Origin: a virus
DNA: 38,207 nucleotides
Reading direction: 5' to 3' (one strand)
IMG/VR virus record: IMGVR_UViG_3300044815_000046
Coordinates: 1-38,207 of that record
Part shown: positions 20,752 to 28,824 of the stretch, piece after piece
Layout: every line of letters begins with the position of its first letter
How positions within the stretch are numbered: the first letter of the stretch is position 1
Made by a program: the position numbers and the translations under genes
Notes under the pieces: generated by a model
What the model saw: only the letters and a program-made list of their open reading frames with translations
Databases searched by the model: none
What the model was told of the DNA's origin: nothing

Positions 20752-22520
20752 CAGGGAGAACCCTTCGAGAGTTGGAGGAACTGGTCGAGCGCCTCGCCAC
20801 CCGAGACTTTGTACGCGAACGTGATGGTCGGGCTGGCATTCTTCGACCCGAGCCTGCCGAGTGCCCCGCTCAGGGAGTTCGTCTTGCCGGTGGCGGTGTC
20901 GATCTGGCCGCCGAGATTCTTCTGCGCGTCGAGGATGCCGTTGATGTCCTCCACCGCTTTGTCGCGGCCCTTCTTGTTGGCGTCCACGAACGCGGAGATG
21001 GCTTCCGGTCCCTGGTCGATCAGGAACTTGCGGATGCTGTCGCCGATGTGGATCTTGTTGAACTCGCGGAAGTCCTTGAACGTCTCCTGCGCGCGCGCGC
21101 GCATGTTGTCCAAGCCGCGGAGGAACTGCGTCACCGTTCCCTCGAACCGGCGCTTGAACCCGAAGACAGATTCGCCGGCGACGGCGAAGTCCTCCTTGGT
21201 CTGTTCCCGGAAGTCGCCGAGCTCCTTGCCCGTGAGGTGGGCGAAGTTCGCGATCTTGTTCCCGGTCTTGTCGAAGTGAACCCGCAGGTCGTTCACGCCC
21301 TGGGAGACCTCCGCCACCTTGCGGTTGATCTTCGGGAGCGTCTTGCCTGTCGATTCCAGGACCGTGCGGTACTGCTCGACCGTGAGGCTGCCAGCCGCGA
21401 ACGAGCTCGCGGCTTGCGACTGGACGGCAACGAGGAACTCCTGCTCGTTCCCATAGCGCACCGCCTCCTCACGCAGCAACGCGAACGAGGAGGCGAAGTT
21501 GATCAGTTCATCGCTTCTGGCGAAGTCCGAGATGACGAACGCCGCTGCATCTCCAACCTGCGCGAGATTGTCTGCAGCACTCTTCGCCCGTAGCGCCAGC
21601 CCGTAGAGCACCAAGCCCAGCGCGGCGGCGAGCGGGGCCACCGCCGACATGCTCACGGCCACCGCGACGATCTTCGAAGCCAGCACCGCGACAGATGCCG
21701 CTACCTGAGCGAAGTTCACCGCCACCCACGCGGCAGCGAACGCGGCGGTGAAACTAGCGATAGCCGGGAGATTGTCCAGCATCCACGTCAGCGTTGCCAC
21801 GAGCCCGTTCAACACCGGGATGAGGTACGTGCCGACCATCTCCTGGAGCTCATCGAACTTCTGCGCGAGGATCTGCGCCTGGCCCTCGGAAGTCTTGCCG
21901 AACTCCTCGGCCACCCCCCCAACCTTCTCTTGCAGGATGCCCATGAGAGTCGCAAGGTCTTGCGTCGTGTGTCCGGTCGCCTCGAACTCCCCACCGATGG
22001 CCTTGATGGCGCGGGCGTTGCCGAGCAGCGCCTTACCGAGCGTCTGCGCCGCCGCCGCCGCGTCGATACCCTGGGCATGGGCGAAGTCCAGGACGAGCGG
22101 GTTGAGTTCCATCAGTTGGTCGGTCGTGAGGTTGTAGCGAGACAGGATGGTGTCGGCGTTCAGGATGGCCTCGTCGCTGAACCCGGTCACCATCTGCAGC
22201 GCGGACGCTTGGGCTTCGAGCGCGGTGGTGTCGCCCTTGATAGCAAGCGTCAACTGGCTGATGGCCTGCTCGTGCTCCTGCGCTGCCGCGATAGCTGAAG
22301 CCGCGAACTTGACCGCGCCGACGGCGAGGCCCGCAAGCGCCACCGTGCCAACAGCCTTGAGCTTGGAGAACGACGAGCCCATCGCGGCCGTTGAACCCTT
22401 GGTCTGCGCTTCTGCGCCGGCGAGCCCCGCCTTCAACCCCGTGTCATTGATGCCGAGCAGCACGGTCGCGCCGCCGATCGCACCGCCCGAGAGCGCGCCG
22501 AGGAACGCGCCGGTAGCCAC
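20751..22520 (-). CDS. Tape measure protein, 589 aa
   Basis: Longest helical protein of the tail module. The N-terminus is small-residue-rich (GALSGGAIGGATVLLGINDT), with coiled-coil stretches, a hydrophobic stretch at about 240-310 (IASFTAAFAAAWVAVNFA, LAAALGLVLYGLAL), and further helices to the end. It follows the frameshifted chaperones, as is standard. At roughly 0.15 nm per residue the tail would be near 90 nm. GTG start overlaps the chaperone stop (TAGTG). Confidence 0.92.
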   Translation of the reverse strand: MATGAFLGALSGGAIGGATVLLGINDTGLKAGLAGAEAQTKGSTAAMGSSFSKLKAVGTVALAGLAVGAVKFAASAIAAAQEHEQAISQLTLAIKGDTTALEAQASALQMVTGFSDEAILNADTILSRYNLTTDQLMELNPLVLDFAHAQGIDAAAAAQTLGKALLGNARAIKAIGGEFEATGHTTQDLATLMGILQEKVGGVAEEFGKTSEGQAQILAQKFDELQEMVGTYLIPVLNGLVATLTWMLDNLPAIASFTAAFAAAWVAVNFAQVAASVAVLASKIVAVAVSMSAVAPLAAALGLVLYGLALRAKSAADNLAQVGDAAAFVISDFARSDELINFASSFALLREEAVRYGNEQEFLVAVQSQAASSFAAGSLTVEQYRTVLESTGKTLPKINRKVAEVSQGVNDLRVHFDKTGNKIANFAHLTGKELGDFREQTKEDFAVAGESVFGFKRRFEGTVTQFLRGLDNMRARAQETFKDFREFNKIHIGDSIRKFLIDQGPEAISAFVDANKKGRDKAVEDINGILDAQKNLGGQIDTATGKTNSLSGALGRLGSKNASPTITFAYKVSGGEALDQFLQLSKGSP

Positions 22521-23103
22521 TAGGCGAACGCCTCCTGGGACTTCTGCTTGGCCTGCTCGAACTCGTCGGGTTCGTCCTCATCGATGTCGCTCAGCACCAA
22601 GGCCACGCGGAGGTTCAGCGCGAGCACGTCGTCATCGAGCACCGCGCCGGGATCGACGCCGTAGCGTTCACAGGTACGCCCGTAGATCTTGCCCGCGTCC
22701 GAGGTGGCGAAATCCACGAGCATGGCGGGCGTCAGTCTTTTCCCGGTAGCGGCTTGGCCCGCGAGGCGTACAGGACGATCTCGTTGAAGTCGTCCTCCTC
22801 GAATACCGCGAGGTCATCGGGCTCGAGTTCCACCGGCTCGCCCTCGAGGTGGGTGACGAACGCCAGCACCAGGTTGTCGTTGAACGTCCCGACCGCACGG
22901 ATCTCGTCGGCGCTCAGGTCGGGCGCCTTGTCCCCGTTCGTCGCCTTCGTGCGCTTCTCGATCTCCACCAACACCGGCAGCGGGATGTCACCGCCGATGA
23001 GGCAGTCACGCACGCGCGGCAGCGTTCCGGTGACGGTGAGGCCCGAGGGCAGTGTTACGTCAGCGGTGTTCTTGGCGCGCAGAGCTTCGAGAGCTTGGTT
23101 CAT
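22520..23103 (-). CDS. Tail assembly chaperone G-T, made by -1 ribosomal frameshift, about 194 aa
   Basis: The zero frame reads to 22732. The slippery heptamer GGGAAAA (22744-22738, in frame as G GGA AAA) lies two codons before its stop. Slipping -1 continues through 22520 with an acidic helical extension (VDFATSDAGKIYGRTCERYG ... DIDEDEPDEFEQAKQKSQ). The downstream ORF is in the required frame and ends at the tape measure start. This is the conserved lambda G/GT arrangement. An internal ATG at 22723 could also allow independent translation. Confidence 0.85.
22732..23103 (-). CDS. Tail assembly chaperone G (unshifted product), 123 aa
   Basis: ATG at 23103 is chosen because GGGAGG lies 8 nt upstream, while GTG 23109 is too close to it. 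Contains TLPSGLTVTGTLPRVRDCLI and VEIEKRTKATNGDKAPDLSA, then an acidic helical end. Lies between tail tube and tape measure, as expected for G-type chaperones that bind the tape measure before tube assembly. Confidence 0.82.
   Translation of the reverse strand: MNQALEALRAKNTADVTLPSGLTVTGTLPRVRDCLIGGDIPLPVLVEIEKRTKATNGDKAPDLSADEIRAVGTFNDNLVLAFVTHLEGEPVELEPDDLAVFEEDDFNEIVLYASRAKPLPGKD
22738..22744 (-). promoter_or_regulatory. -1 frameshift slippery site GGGAAAA
   Basis: Zero frame is CCG GGA AAA GAC TGA; re-pairing one base back gives AAA AGA CTG and enters the 22520-ending frame. Similar to the GGGAAAG site of phage lambda. Confidence 0.85.
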
Positions 23104-23118
23104 GGGCACTGCCTCCCT

Positions 23119-23161
23119 GCGCCGTTGGCGGCCCGTTGGGCGGGCCGAGAACCGTTGGCGC
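23119..23161 (-). terminator. Nested hairpin between tail tube and chaperone genes
   Basis: Outer stem GCGCC/GGCGC (23119-23123 with 23157-23161) and inner stem GGCCCG/CGGGCC (23130-23135 with 23141-23146). No U-tract follows, so it may attenuate rather than stop transcription, giving more tail tube than chaperone mRNA. Confidence 0.5.
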
Positions 23162-23164
23162 GGT

Positions 23165-24181
23165 CTAGTACGCCGGAGTGATGTTGTTGATCAGCGTTGG
23201 CTGAACGTGGTCACCCGAGGCTGGTTTCTGGATGTTCAACGCCACTTCGAACGTGATGGGGTCGCCCGATGGGCTCGGCTCAGGCGAGGTCGCCTTGAAC
23301 TGCACCTTCGGGACATACAGCGAGAACGTGGACACTTCGGTCGTGTGCGTGAAGTTCAGCTTGAGCGCACCGTTCACAGTGACGGCGGAGGCGGCGGTTC
23401 CTGCCACGGCTCCGTAGAAGGTGGCGCGGTAGGCGTCCCAGTCGTTCCAGATGAACGTCGCCGTCCCCGAGGGCACGACCTTGCCCACCGAGACGTTCGT
23501 GAGCGTCACTGCGTCGGCGGTCGGGACCATCGATGCATTGCGGTCCACGTTGATCGTGACAGCCTGAACGTTCGTGGCCGAGACGGTCGGAGTCACGTCG
23601 GGCGTGTCGAGGTCGGTCTTGATGGTCGCGGTCGCGGACTGCAGGGTGAAGTAGCCCTGCGTCAAGTCGTCGGCGGTGGTGACGGTGTAGGCAGCCACGG
23701 TCGGGGTCTGACCGATCGCGGTGTAGCGGATCTCCAGCGGCCCGCCGTCTTGCGTGGCTGAGAACCCGATGCCGGTTGCGAGGCCCTTGCCGAAGGTCTC
23801 CTCGAAGGCGCCCGCTCCAGGCCATTCGCGGTAGACGGCCATCCACGGCTGCGTCCCGCCGAGCCCGCTGAACGCGTGAGACTTCGTGGGCGCTGTGCCC
23901 GTTGCGGTGTCGGTCGGCCAGATGCTCTGCAGGAACGTCCCCAGCGAACGGGAGAACGCCGGGAAGCGCGTCTCTGCCATCCACGAGGAGGGCTTCTTGT
24001 AGCTGTCGCCCTGGATCGATGAGGCGTCGGTGACTTCGACCCGACCTTCCTCATAGGTCGGGGTCGCGCCAACGCCGCCGAACACGGGAACGGAGTAGGT
24101 CGCGGTCGATGCTGTCGTGGCTTCGTTCGTCTGCTTCGCGATCCCCAGGAGGAAGTTGTTGTTGGCTGCAACGACAGGCAC
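23165..24181 (-). CDS. Major tail (tube) protein, 338 aa
   Basis: The N-terminus (PVVAANNNFLLGIAKQTNEA) and pattern of beta strands (QGDSYKKPSSWMAETRFPAF) match actinophage tube proteins. The C-terminal part (YVPKVQFKATSPEPSPSGDP) is typical of tube monomers with an Ig-like tail. It precedes the chaperones. GTG start lies only 3 nt after the HNH stop and no good Shine-Dalgarno is visible. Confidence 0.9.
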   Translation of the reverse strand: MPVVAANNNFLLGIAKQTNEATTASTATYSVPVFGGVGATPTYEEGRVEVTDASSIQGDSYKKPSSWMAETRFPAFSRSLGTFLQSIWPTDTATGTAPTKSHAFSGLGGTQPWMAVYREWPGAGAFEETFGKGLATGIGFSATQDGGPLEIRYTAIGQTPTVAAYTVTTADDLTQGYFTLQSATATIKTDLDTPDVTPTVSATNVQAVTINVDRNASMVPTADAVTLTNVSVGKVVPSGTATFIWNDWDAYRATFYGAVAGTAASAVTVNGALKLNFTHTTEVSTFSLYVPKVQFKATSPEPSPSGDPITFEVALNIQKPASGDHVQPTLINNITPAY

Positions 24182-24184
24182 GGG

Positions 24185-24529
24185 CTAACTCGCTTTCTTC
24201 AAAGGTCGCGGTGGAGGAACGCCGCGGCCTTTGAGGTCACGGTCGCGGTTGTTGTCCGCTGCGGTGCCTAGCCACAGATGTGAGGGGTTCACACACGGCG
24301 GGTTGTCGCACGAGTGACATACGAACAGCCCGGCTGGGACGGCACCGTGCGCCAGTGCGTAGGCAACGCGGTGGGCAGGGTCGCATTCGCTATGCCCCAT
24401 CGAGAACTGTCCGTACCCGTACTTATCGCGGGAGGCGTCCCACTCCCAGCAGTCGTCGGGGCCAGCGCCCACGTACGCCACCTTGGACCAGAAGCGCTCG
24501 CCGACAGGGGCCGCTGCGTATCCGCTCAC
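24185..24529 (-). CDS. HNH homing-type endonuclease in the tail module, 114 aa
   Basis: ERFWSKV near the start and AHRVAYALAHGAVPAGLFVC followed by HSCDNPPCVNPSHLWLG is the well-known HNH_3-type signature with its zinc cysteines; TAADNNRDRDLKGRG ends the domain. It lies between a short pre-tail gene and the tail tube, in frame with both through overlaps or near-overlaps. This looks like a mobile insertion that has been tidied into the operon. Confidence 0.92.
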   Translation of the reverse strand: MSGYAAAPVGERFWSKVAYVGAGPDDCWEWDASRDKYGYGQFSMGHSECDPAHRVAYALAHGAVPAGLFVCHSCDNPPCVNPSHLWLGTAADNNRDRDLKGRGVPPPRPLKKAS

Positions 24530-24717
24530 GAGCCCTCCTTCACGGGCTTGATGGTGCCGGCCTCAAGCGCGAGCCGGATGGTCTGGTCGTAGGTCTGTCC
24601 CTCGTCGTCGGGGATCGTCGTGGGTGTCTTGCCCTTGAACACCAGGGGCTTGTGTGCGGCGCCCGAACGGTCTACGCCGCCAAGTTCCACGCTTCCGACT
24701 GTCGAGACGTACTCCAC
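24526..24717 (-). CDS. Small pre-tail protein, 63 aa
   Basis: GTG 24717 has no Shine-Dalgarno and is exactly 20 nt after CCTTGACC. Sequence begins EYVSTVGSVELGG and includes VDRSGAAHKPLVFKGKTPTT, an easily folded small domain. It lies between tail terminator and tail tube. Function unknown; possibly a tail assembly or connector factor. Confidence 0.6.
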   Translation of the reverse strand: MEYVSTVGSVELGGVDRSGAAHKPLVFKGKTPTTIPDDEGQTYDQTIRLALEAGTIKPVKEGS

Positions 24718-24723
24718 GGATTC

Positions 24724-24744
24724 ATCGTGGGTGAGGGGTCAAGG
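24724..24744 (-). promoter_or_regulatory. Late element: CCTTGACC-N7-CACGAT, upstream of the pre-tail gene
   Basis: The element begins 2 nt after the tail terminator stop. CACGAT ends 6 nt before the GTG at 24717, which has no Shine-Dalgarno. It could drive the tail genes, including the tail tube. Confidence 0.55.
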
Positions 24745-24746
24745 TG

Positions 24747-25205
24747 CTAGGCCATGGAGTAGGGAATCTTCACGAGGAAGTGGAGCTCCATCACCCGCAG
24801 CCCGCCCACGGTCGGGAAGCTCCCCGAGACGATCCGGGTGCGCATGATGTGCGGGTTGCCCAGCTGGATGTCGCGAGCCACGAAGAAGCGAGCTCGGATG
24901 AGCTCGTGGAGATCGAGCCACGCGGCGTTCGATTCATCGACATCGATGAGGCGCTGCGCAGCCTCGGCTTTCTCCCACACGGTCACCACGAACTCCTGAG
25001 CCGCAAGTTGCCCGCCGCTGGTGTCGAACGCCTCCATGGTCTCGGCTTCGGCTTCGGGCCAGACAGCCAGATGCTTCCCCGTGCCCTCCGGGAACAGCTG
25101 CTCCAGACTCCATGGCGCGTACTTGTGCACGATCGCGTCGGTCATCCCGACGACGTTGCCAGTGATGTCGTCGCACCAGGCATCCACGATCGAGACCCAC
25201 GACAT
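24747..25205 (-). CDS. Tail terminator / head-tail joining protein, 152 aa
   Basis: ATG 25205 overlaps the preceding stop. SIVDAWCDDITGNVVGMTDA and a C-terminal MELHFLVKIPYSMA fit small tail-terminator proteins that cap the tube. Its order, after the connector proteins and before the tail tube, agrees. A longer frame running upstream to 25832 covers the connector genes and is not used. Confidence 0.75.
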   Translation of the reverse strand: MSWVSIVDAWCDDITGNVVGMTDAIVHKYAPWSLEQLFPEGTGKHLAVWPEAEAETMEAFDTSGGQLAAQEFVVTVWEKAEAAQRLIDVDESNAAWLDLHELIRARFFVARDIQLGNPHIMRTRIVSGSFPTVGGLRVMELHFLVKIPYSMA

Positions 25206-25681
25206 CAGAGCTTCACCCCGAACCCGAACGCCGCGAGAACACGCCTGGCAACAGCCGAGTAGCCCGCGCGCGCCCAGCCCTGCGCGGCCGGCCGCATCGC
25301 GGGGAAGGCTCGCTGCGGACCTCTCATCACTCCACGCACCGGGTGAGCCAGCCCTGCGCCCGCCAACGCGCCCTTGTCTCCGGAACCGCCCCGAACGACC
25401 ACCGTCGTAACGCGCCCCGTGCTCGACGCAGTGCCGACGCCCGACGCGTTGATGGGGTAGGGGCCCTTCCCGCCGAGTTCGAACAGCCCTTGCAGTCCTT
25501 CGGGTTGAAGCTGGGCGTGCTCCGCGTCGATGACCTTGAGGTTCACGTCCGACTTCGAGGTGTTGTGACGGCGCAGCTTCGCGTCCGCTGCCGCCGCCTC
25601 GAACGATGACAGGTTGGCACTCTTGACCGCGCTCGTGAGGCGAGTGGTGTCCCACCAGAACTGAGGCAGCGGGGAAGCCAC
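25205..25681 (-). CDS. Head-tail connector / HK97 gp10-like protein, 158 aa
   Basis: GTG start overlaps the adaptor stop (TAGTG). Helical N-terminus (WWDTTRLTSAVKSANLSSFE), then basic beta segments (VRGVMRGPQRAFPAMRPAAQ) ending AFGFGVKL. It occupies the connector slot between adaptor and terminator. Confidence 0.65.
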   Translation of the reverse strand: MASPLPQFWWDTTRLTSAVKSANLSSFEAAAADAKLRRHNTSKSDVNLKVIDAEHAQLQPEGLQGLFELGGKGPYPINASGVGTASSTGRVTTVVVRGGSGDKGALAGAGLAHPVRGVMRGPQRAFPAMRPAAQGWARAGYSAVARRVLAAFGFGVKL

Positions 25682-26376
25682 TAGCCCACGGCCACCTTCT
25701 GCCGGCGCTCGAAGTCGCGGATGATCTCGTCGGCCTCCCCGATACCCGAGAAGATGCCCTCGGCGGGGTTGGGCTGGGCGTACCGCACGAGAACGCCGCC
25801 GGCCTGGACGGATTCGGCGTCGCGCAGGTCATCCCTCTTGCGCTTGACGTGATCCCACACCAGCAGCGCCAGTGCGCGCTTGATCTCCGGTGGCGTCACG
25901 GTCCAGCCGTATGTGCCCGTGACCTGAACGCTTCCGGCCGCGTTGGGCCAGCAGTAGGTGCTTCCACCGATACCCACCGATGACAGTCCTGTGCCACCGT
26001 AGAGCAGGTCGATCCAGTCCAGGATCGCGTCCTGGTTGATGCGGTCATCCCCCGCCGCGTTCAGCGACGAGTGGAGGCGATAGCCCGTCGTCGTGAGAGC
26101 GGCCGAGAGCGTGCCGGTCTCGTCACGCGTCTTGACCGCTGTCACGGCGGTGAAGCGCTGCGGCAGGTAGAGCCGGGCCGTTCCGCGTCCATCGACCTCG
26201 AGCGCGCCCGTCGTGGGCTCGAAGCGGTCGTTGCACCAGCGTTGGAGGCGCTTGGTCACGCGAGCGATCGCTGCGGCCAGGGGCGCGTCCTCGGCTTCGT
26301 CATCGGTGAGGGGCAGCCCGATGCACGCCTCATTGAGGCTTTCCGTCCTGAACGAGCTAGGGGTGAGAAGGCTCAA
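25681..26376 (-). CDS. Head-tail adaptor (gp6-like) protein, about 231 aa
   Basis: Helical N-terminal half (DDEAEDAPLAAAIARVTKRL) with ring-forming adaptor features, then YGWTVTPPEIKRALALLVWD and a C-terminal GIGEADEIIRDFERRQKVAV. The likely start is TTG at 26376, which overlaps the preceding stop as TTGA; no in-frame ATG or GTG lies near. An in-frame start at 26463 would lie inside the neighbouring gene and is not preferred. Confidence 0.75.
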   Translation of the reverse strand: MSLLTPSSFRTESLNEACIGLPLTDDEAEDAPLAAAIARVTKRLQRWCNDRFEPTTGALEVDGRGTARLYLPQRFTAVTAVKTRDETGTLSAALTTTGYRLHSSLNAAGDDRINQDAILDWIDLLYGGTGLSSVGIGGSTYCWPNAAGSVQVTGTYGWTVTPPEIKRALALLVWDHVKRKRDDLRDAESVQAGGVLVRYAQPNPAEGIFSGIGEADEIIRDFERRQKVAVG

Positions 26377-26714
26377 TCGACATACACATCCTGGAGGTCG
26401 ACGGTTCCGTAGTTGATCTCGGCCCGCGAGCCCGAGTCGGTGCGGCGGAGGCGATACCACCAATCCGATGCGGGGTTGAGCCCGATCGTGTCGGCGCTCG
26501 CGATGGCTACAGTGCAGATGCCTAATAGCGGCGTGGTCAGCGTGGCGGTCTTGGTGAGGTCGGCCGAGCCCGAGAGCACGTCAGCGAGCGCGAACTGGAT
26601 CGTCCAACCCGTGATGTTCTGCACCGCGCCACCGGTGGTGACCGTGAACACCAACCCCTTGTCCTCACCGATGAACCAGCCATCTGCCGCGGTGATGTCC
26701 CTGCGGGTGCTCAT
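26373..26714 (-). CDS. Small beta-sandwich domain protein, paralogue A, 113 aa
   Basis: Shares ADGWFIGED, ITGWTIQF and LTKTATLTTPL-x-GICTVA with the protein at 28824-29189. The fold resembles the N-terminal module of phage baseplate/decoration proteins (BppU-like), likely an Ig-type beta sandwich. It closes the cassette at its downstream end, next to the adaptor gene. Probably a structural attachment domain. Confidence 0.7.
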   Translation of the reverse strand: MSTRRDITAADGWFIGEDKGLVFTVTTGGAVQNITGWTIQFALADVLSGSADLTKTATLTTPLLGICTVAIASADTIGLNPASDWWYRLRRTDSGSRAEINYGTVDLQDVYVD

Positions 26715-26977
26715 GGGCTACCGACCGACGTGATGGTGGGGTCGTAGGTGCCCGCGATGGCGATGATGGGCGAGTAGGAACCGAGCAAGGTCACTGTTGC
26801 ATCGTGCGTCCCAAGTAAAGGTAGCGACGGGCTGTAGGCGCCCGCCACGGCCACGTTATCGAGCGATCCAGCGATAGCGATCGAGGGCGAGTAAAGCCCC
26901 AGGATCTCGGTGATATCGACCGGGTTGGTGTCCAGGTCTCCGTCGAGCAAGAGCGACGACAGCAGGAGCTCGCTCAT
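26711..26977 (-). CDS. Decapeptide-repeat protein, 88 aa
   Basis: After a hydrophobic, acidic N-terminal 27 residues, the protein is six tandem units of about 10 residues of form xY(S/D)PxIxIxG (LYSPSIAIAG, AYSPSLPLLG, SYSPIIAIAG, TYDPTITSVG). The same unit ends the 508-aa cassette protein. Such short repeats usually form an elongated beta structure. ATG overlaps the upstream stop. Confidence 0.65.
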   Translation of the reverse strand: MSELLLSSLLLDGDLDTNPVDITEILGLYSPSIAIAGSLDNVAVAGAYSPSLPLLGTHDATVTLLGSYSPIIAIAGTYDPTITSVGSP

Positions 26978-28824
26978 GCGTGGGTCACCAGCTTCCAGCC
27001 GGTGTTCCCCGCGCCCGTTTTCTTGATGTAGCCCTCGCCGTTCGTGGTGTCGGCGCAGTAGGACCCCATCGGAGCAGTGACGACGGACTCAGGCGTGCCG
27101 GCGTTGGTGCAGAACCGCACACCGTCGAGCGAGAGCGCCTGGCCCTTGAGCAGCCCCACGTCCCCGACACGGACGTTCGACGAGGACGACACGACCGATT
27201 CCATGAACGCGAGCACTTCGGAGTCCGACCAAGTGGCCGTTGGGATGTGGTAGAAGCACGGCGCGAAATACTCGACGGAGGCGTTCGTGTCGCAGTAGAT
27301 GTTCAGGTTCGTATTTGCTCCGCCCGTGGGGATCGCCGCGACCTTCACGGCGTCCACGACGAAGATCTCGTCCTTGTCACCGAGCCATGGGTGCTTGAGT
27401 TCGGCGAACGTCGCGGTCGTCCCGTTGCCGCGGTCGAACAGGTTGCCCGCACCCGTCATGGCGATCTGCATCACCTTGTTCGGGAAGCCCGTGGACGTGC
27501 GCTTGATCCAAGCCCCGTAGACGTACCAGTCACCGACCGCGAGCGAGTGGCCCGAATGGGCGATGTCCACGATGGTCTTGTTGCCCGATGCTCCCGAGAG
27601 CTCCGCAGCGTTCGTCGTACCATCCGGCGCGGTGCGGCCCGTGGTGACGGTGCAGGAACCAGACAGCCCGCTCCACGTCGAAGTGTCGTGAGGCGCGCGT
27701 TGGATGAACCTCACGACCGCTGGAGCAAACGCCCTGCGAACCGCATCGGTGCGCCCGAACACCCGGCCCTTCCAGAACCCCACCTGGCGATGTCCCTGGG
27801 GGCTCGTGGTCACGACTGCCGAGCTGGAGTCGTAGCGGCTGAGGACGGTGGCCGGGCCGGAGACATCCGTAGCCCCCGCGACCACAACGATGGAAGGGTC
27901 GTTGCCGGTTGCCACCATGACCGCGGGTTGGCGGGTGCCGGCGTCGGCCTGCTCGATCCCCCGGACGTGGGCGTGACCGGGCGCGTTGGTGACCTTCGAT
28001 GCGAACCAGTAGATCGGGCCAGACGTGAGGTCGCCCGTCGATGGACCCTCCTGCACGCAGGACTCCACGATGGTGTTCACCGAGCCGGAGGAATACTGCT
28101 TGACTCCCCCGCCGCCGTTGAAGTTCGTGTCCCTGATCCAGATGAGCCCCTCACCGATGCCGTTGCCCCGGATCAGGACGGCAGGACGCTTGTCGTTGCT
28201 CCATACGACCTGCTCGTTGCAGGAGAAGTCGCAGTCGCGGATGTAGAGCCAGTACGCCGACGTGATGTCGATGACCGGGCCATAGGCGGAGTTCTGCTCG
28301 CAGCGCAACACGATGTTGTCGAACGTGAAGAAGGCGTTGTTGGTCGAGCCCGCGCCGGTGGAGTCCAGCCCCAGGATGACGGGATGGGCCAGGGCCGTCT
28401 GCGAGAAGTTCACGAACTCTAGCGGCAGGTTGTTCCCCGAGGCCCATAGCAGCGGCCGGTTGACATCGGTCGGCGAACCGGCGTTGAGCGTCGCGGTTGG
28501 CTTGTGGCTCTGCCCGGTGGGATCCAGGACAGGGATGCCTTCGAGCTTCATCGCGATCGGGCGTCGCCACCCGGCAGCGAGGAGCGCCGGGGTCAATGCT
28601 CCGCTGTTCCACTGTGAGTCCCCCGGCCCCGCCAGCTGGATACCGCGCGTCGGGTTGGCGGAGTCCCAGCAGGAACCGGACTCGAACAGGATGGTGGCAC
28701 CGCCGAGCCCGCCCGCCAGCGCCGCGTCGTAGGCGCCCAGCGCGTCCTTCTTGGGATAGTTCCAGGTGCGGCCGTCGTTGCTGTTGTCGCCCGTGGGCGA
28801 AACGCAGAAGGCGCCGGTGGGCAT
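26974..28824 (-). CDS. Right-handed beta-helix spike-like protein, 616 aa
   Basis: Start at ATG 28824, one-base TAATG overlap. The opening CVSPTGDNSNDGRTWNYPKK and the stretch about 90-300 with repeated inward-facing V/I and N ladders (AFFTFDNIVLRCEQNSAYGP, LIWIRDTNFNGGGG) match pectate-lyase-like beta-helices. The region around 400-560 is a carbohydrate-binding-like jelly roll (GSCTVTTGRTAPDGTTNAAE). The C-terminus is small and Cys-containing. Such proteins usually bind or cleave surface glycans. Its location in the head-gene region suggests a capsid-surface fibre. Confidence 0.75.
   Translation of the reverse strand: MPTGAFCVSPTGDNSNDGRTWNYPKKDALGAYDAALAGGLGGATILFESGSCWDSANPTRGIQLAGPGDSQWNSGALTPALLAAGWRRPIAMKLEGIPVLDPTGQSHKPTATLNAGSPTDVNRPLLWASGNNLPLEFVNFSQTALAHPVILGLDSTGAGSTNNAFFTFDNIVLRCEQNSAYGPVIDITSAYWLYIRDCDFSCNEQVVWSNDKRPAVLIRGNGIGEGLIWIRDTNFNGGGGVKQYSSGSVNTIVESCVQEGPSTGDLTSGPIYWFASKVTNAPGHAHVRGIEQADAGTRQPAVMVATGNDPSIVVVAGATDVSGPATVLSRYDSSSAVVTTSPQGHRQVGFWKGRVFGRTDAVRRAFAPAVVRFIQRAPHDTSTWSGLSGSCTVTTGRTAPDGTTNAAELSGASGNKTIVDIAHSGHSLAVGDWYVYGAWIKRTSTGFPNKVMQIAMTGAGNLFDRGNGTTATFAELKHPWLGDKDEIFVVDAVKVAAIPTGGANTNLNIYCDTNASVEYFAPCFYHIPTATWSDSEVLAFMESVVSSSSNVRVGDVGLLKGQALSLDGVRFCTNAGTPESVVTAPMGSYCADTTNGEGYIKKTGAGNTGWKLVTHA

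Noticed and set aside
23662-24171. 169-aa minus-strand frame inside the tail tube gene
   Set aside because: Arg/Ser/Pro-rich shifted shadow of the tail tube frame.
24747-25832. Long 361-aa minus-strand start upstream of the tail terminator
   Set aside because: Its first 209 residues overlap two connector genes in other frames; the ATG at 25205 overlaps the preceding stop and gives a normal-size terminator.
26980-28422. 480-aa plus-strand frame
   Set aside because: Antisense shadow of the beta-helix gene, very rich in R, D and V, with no motif.
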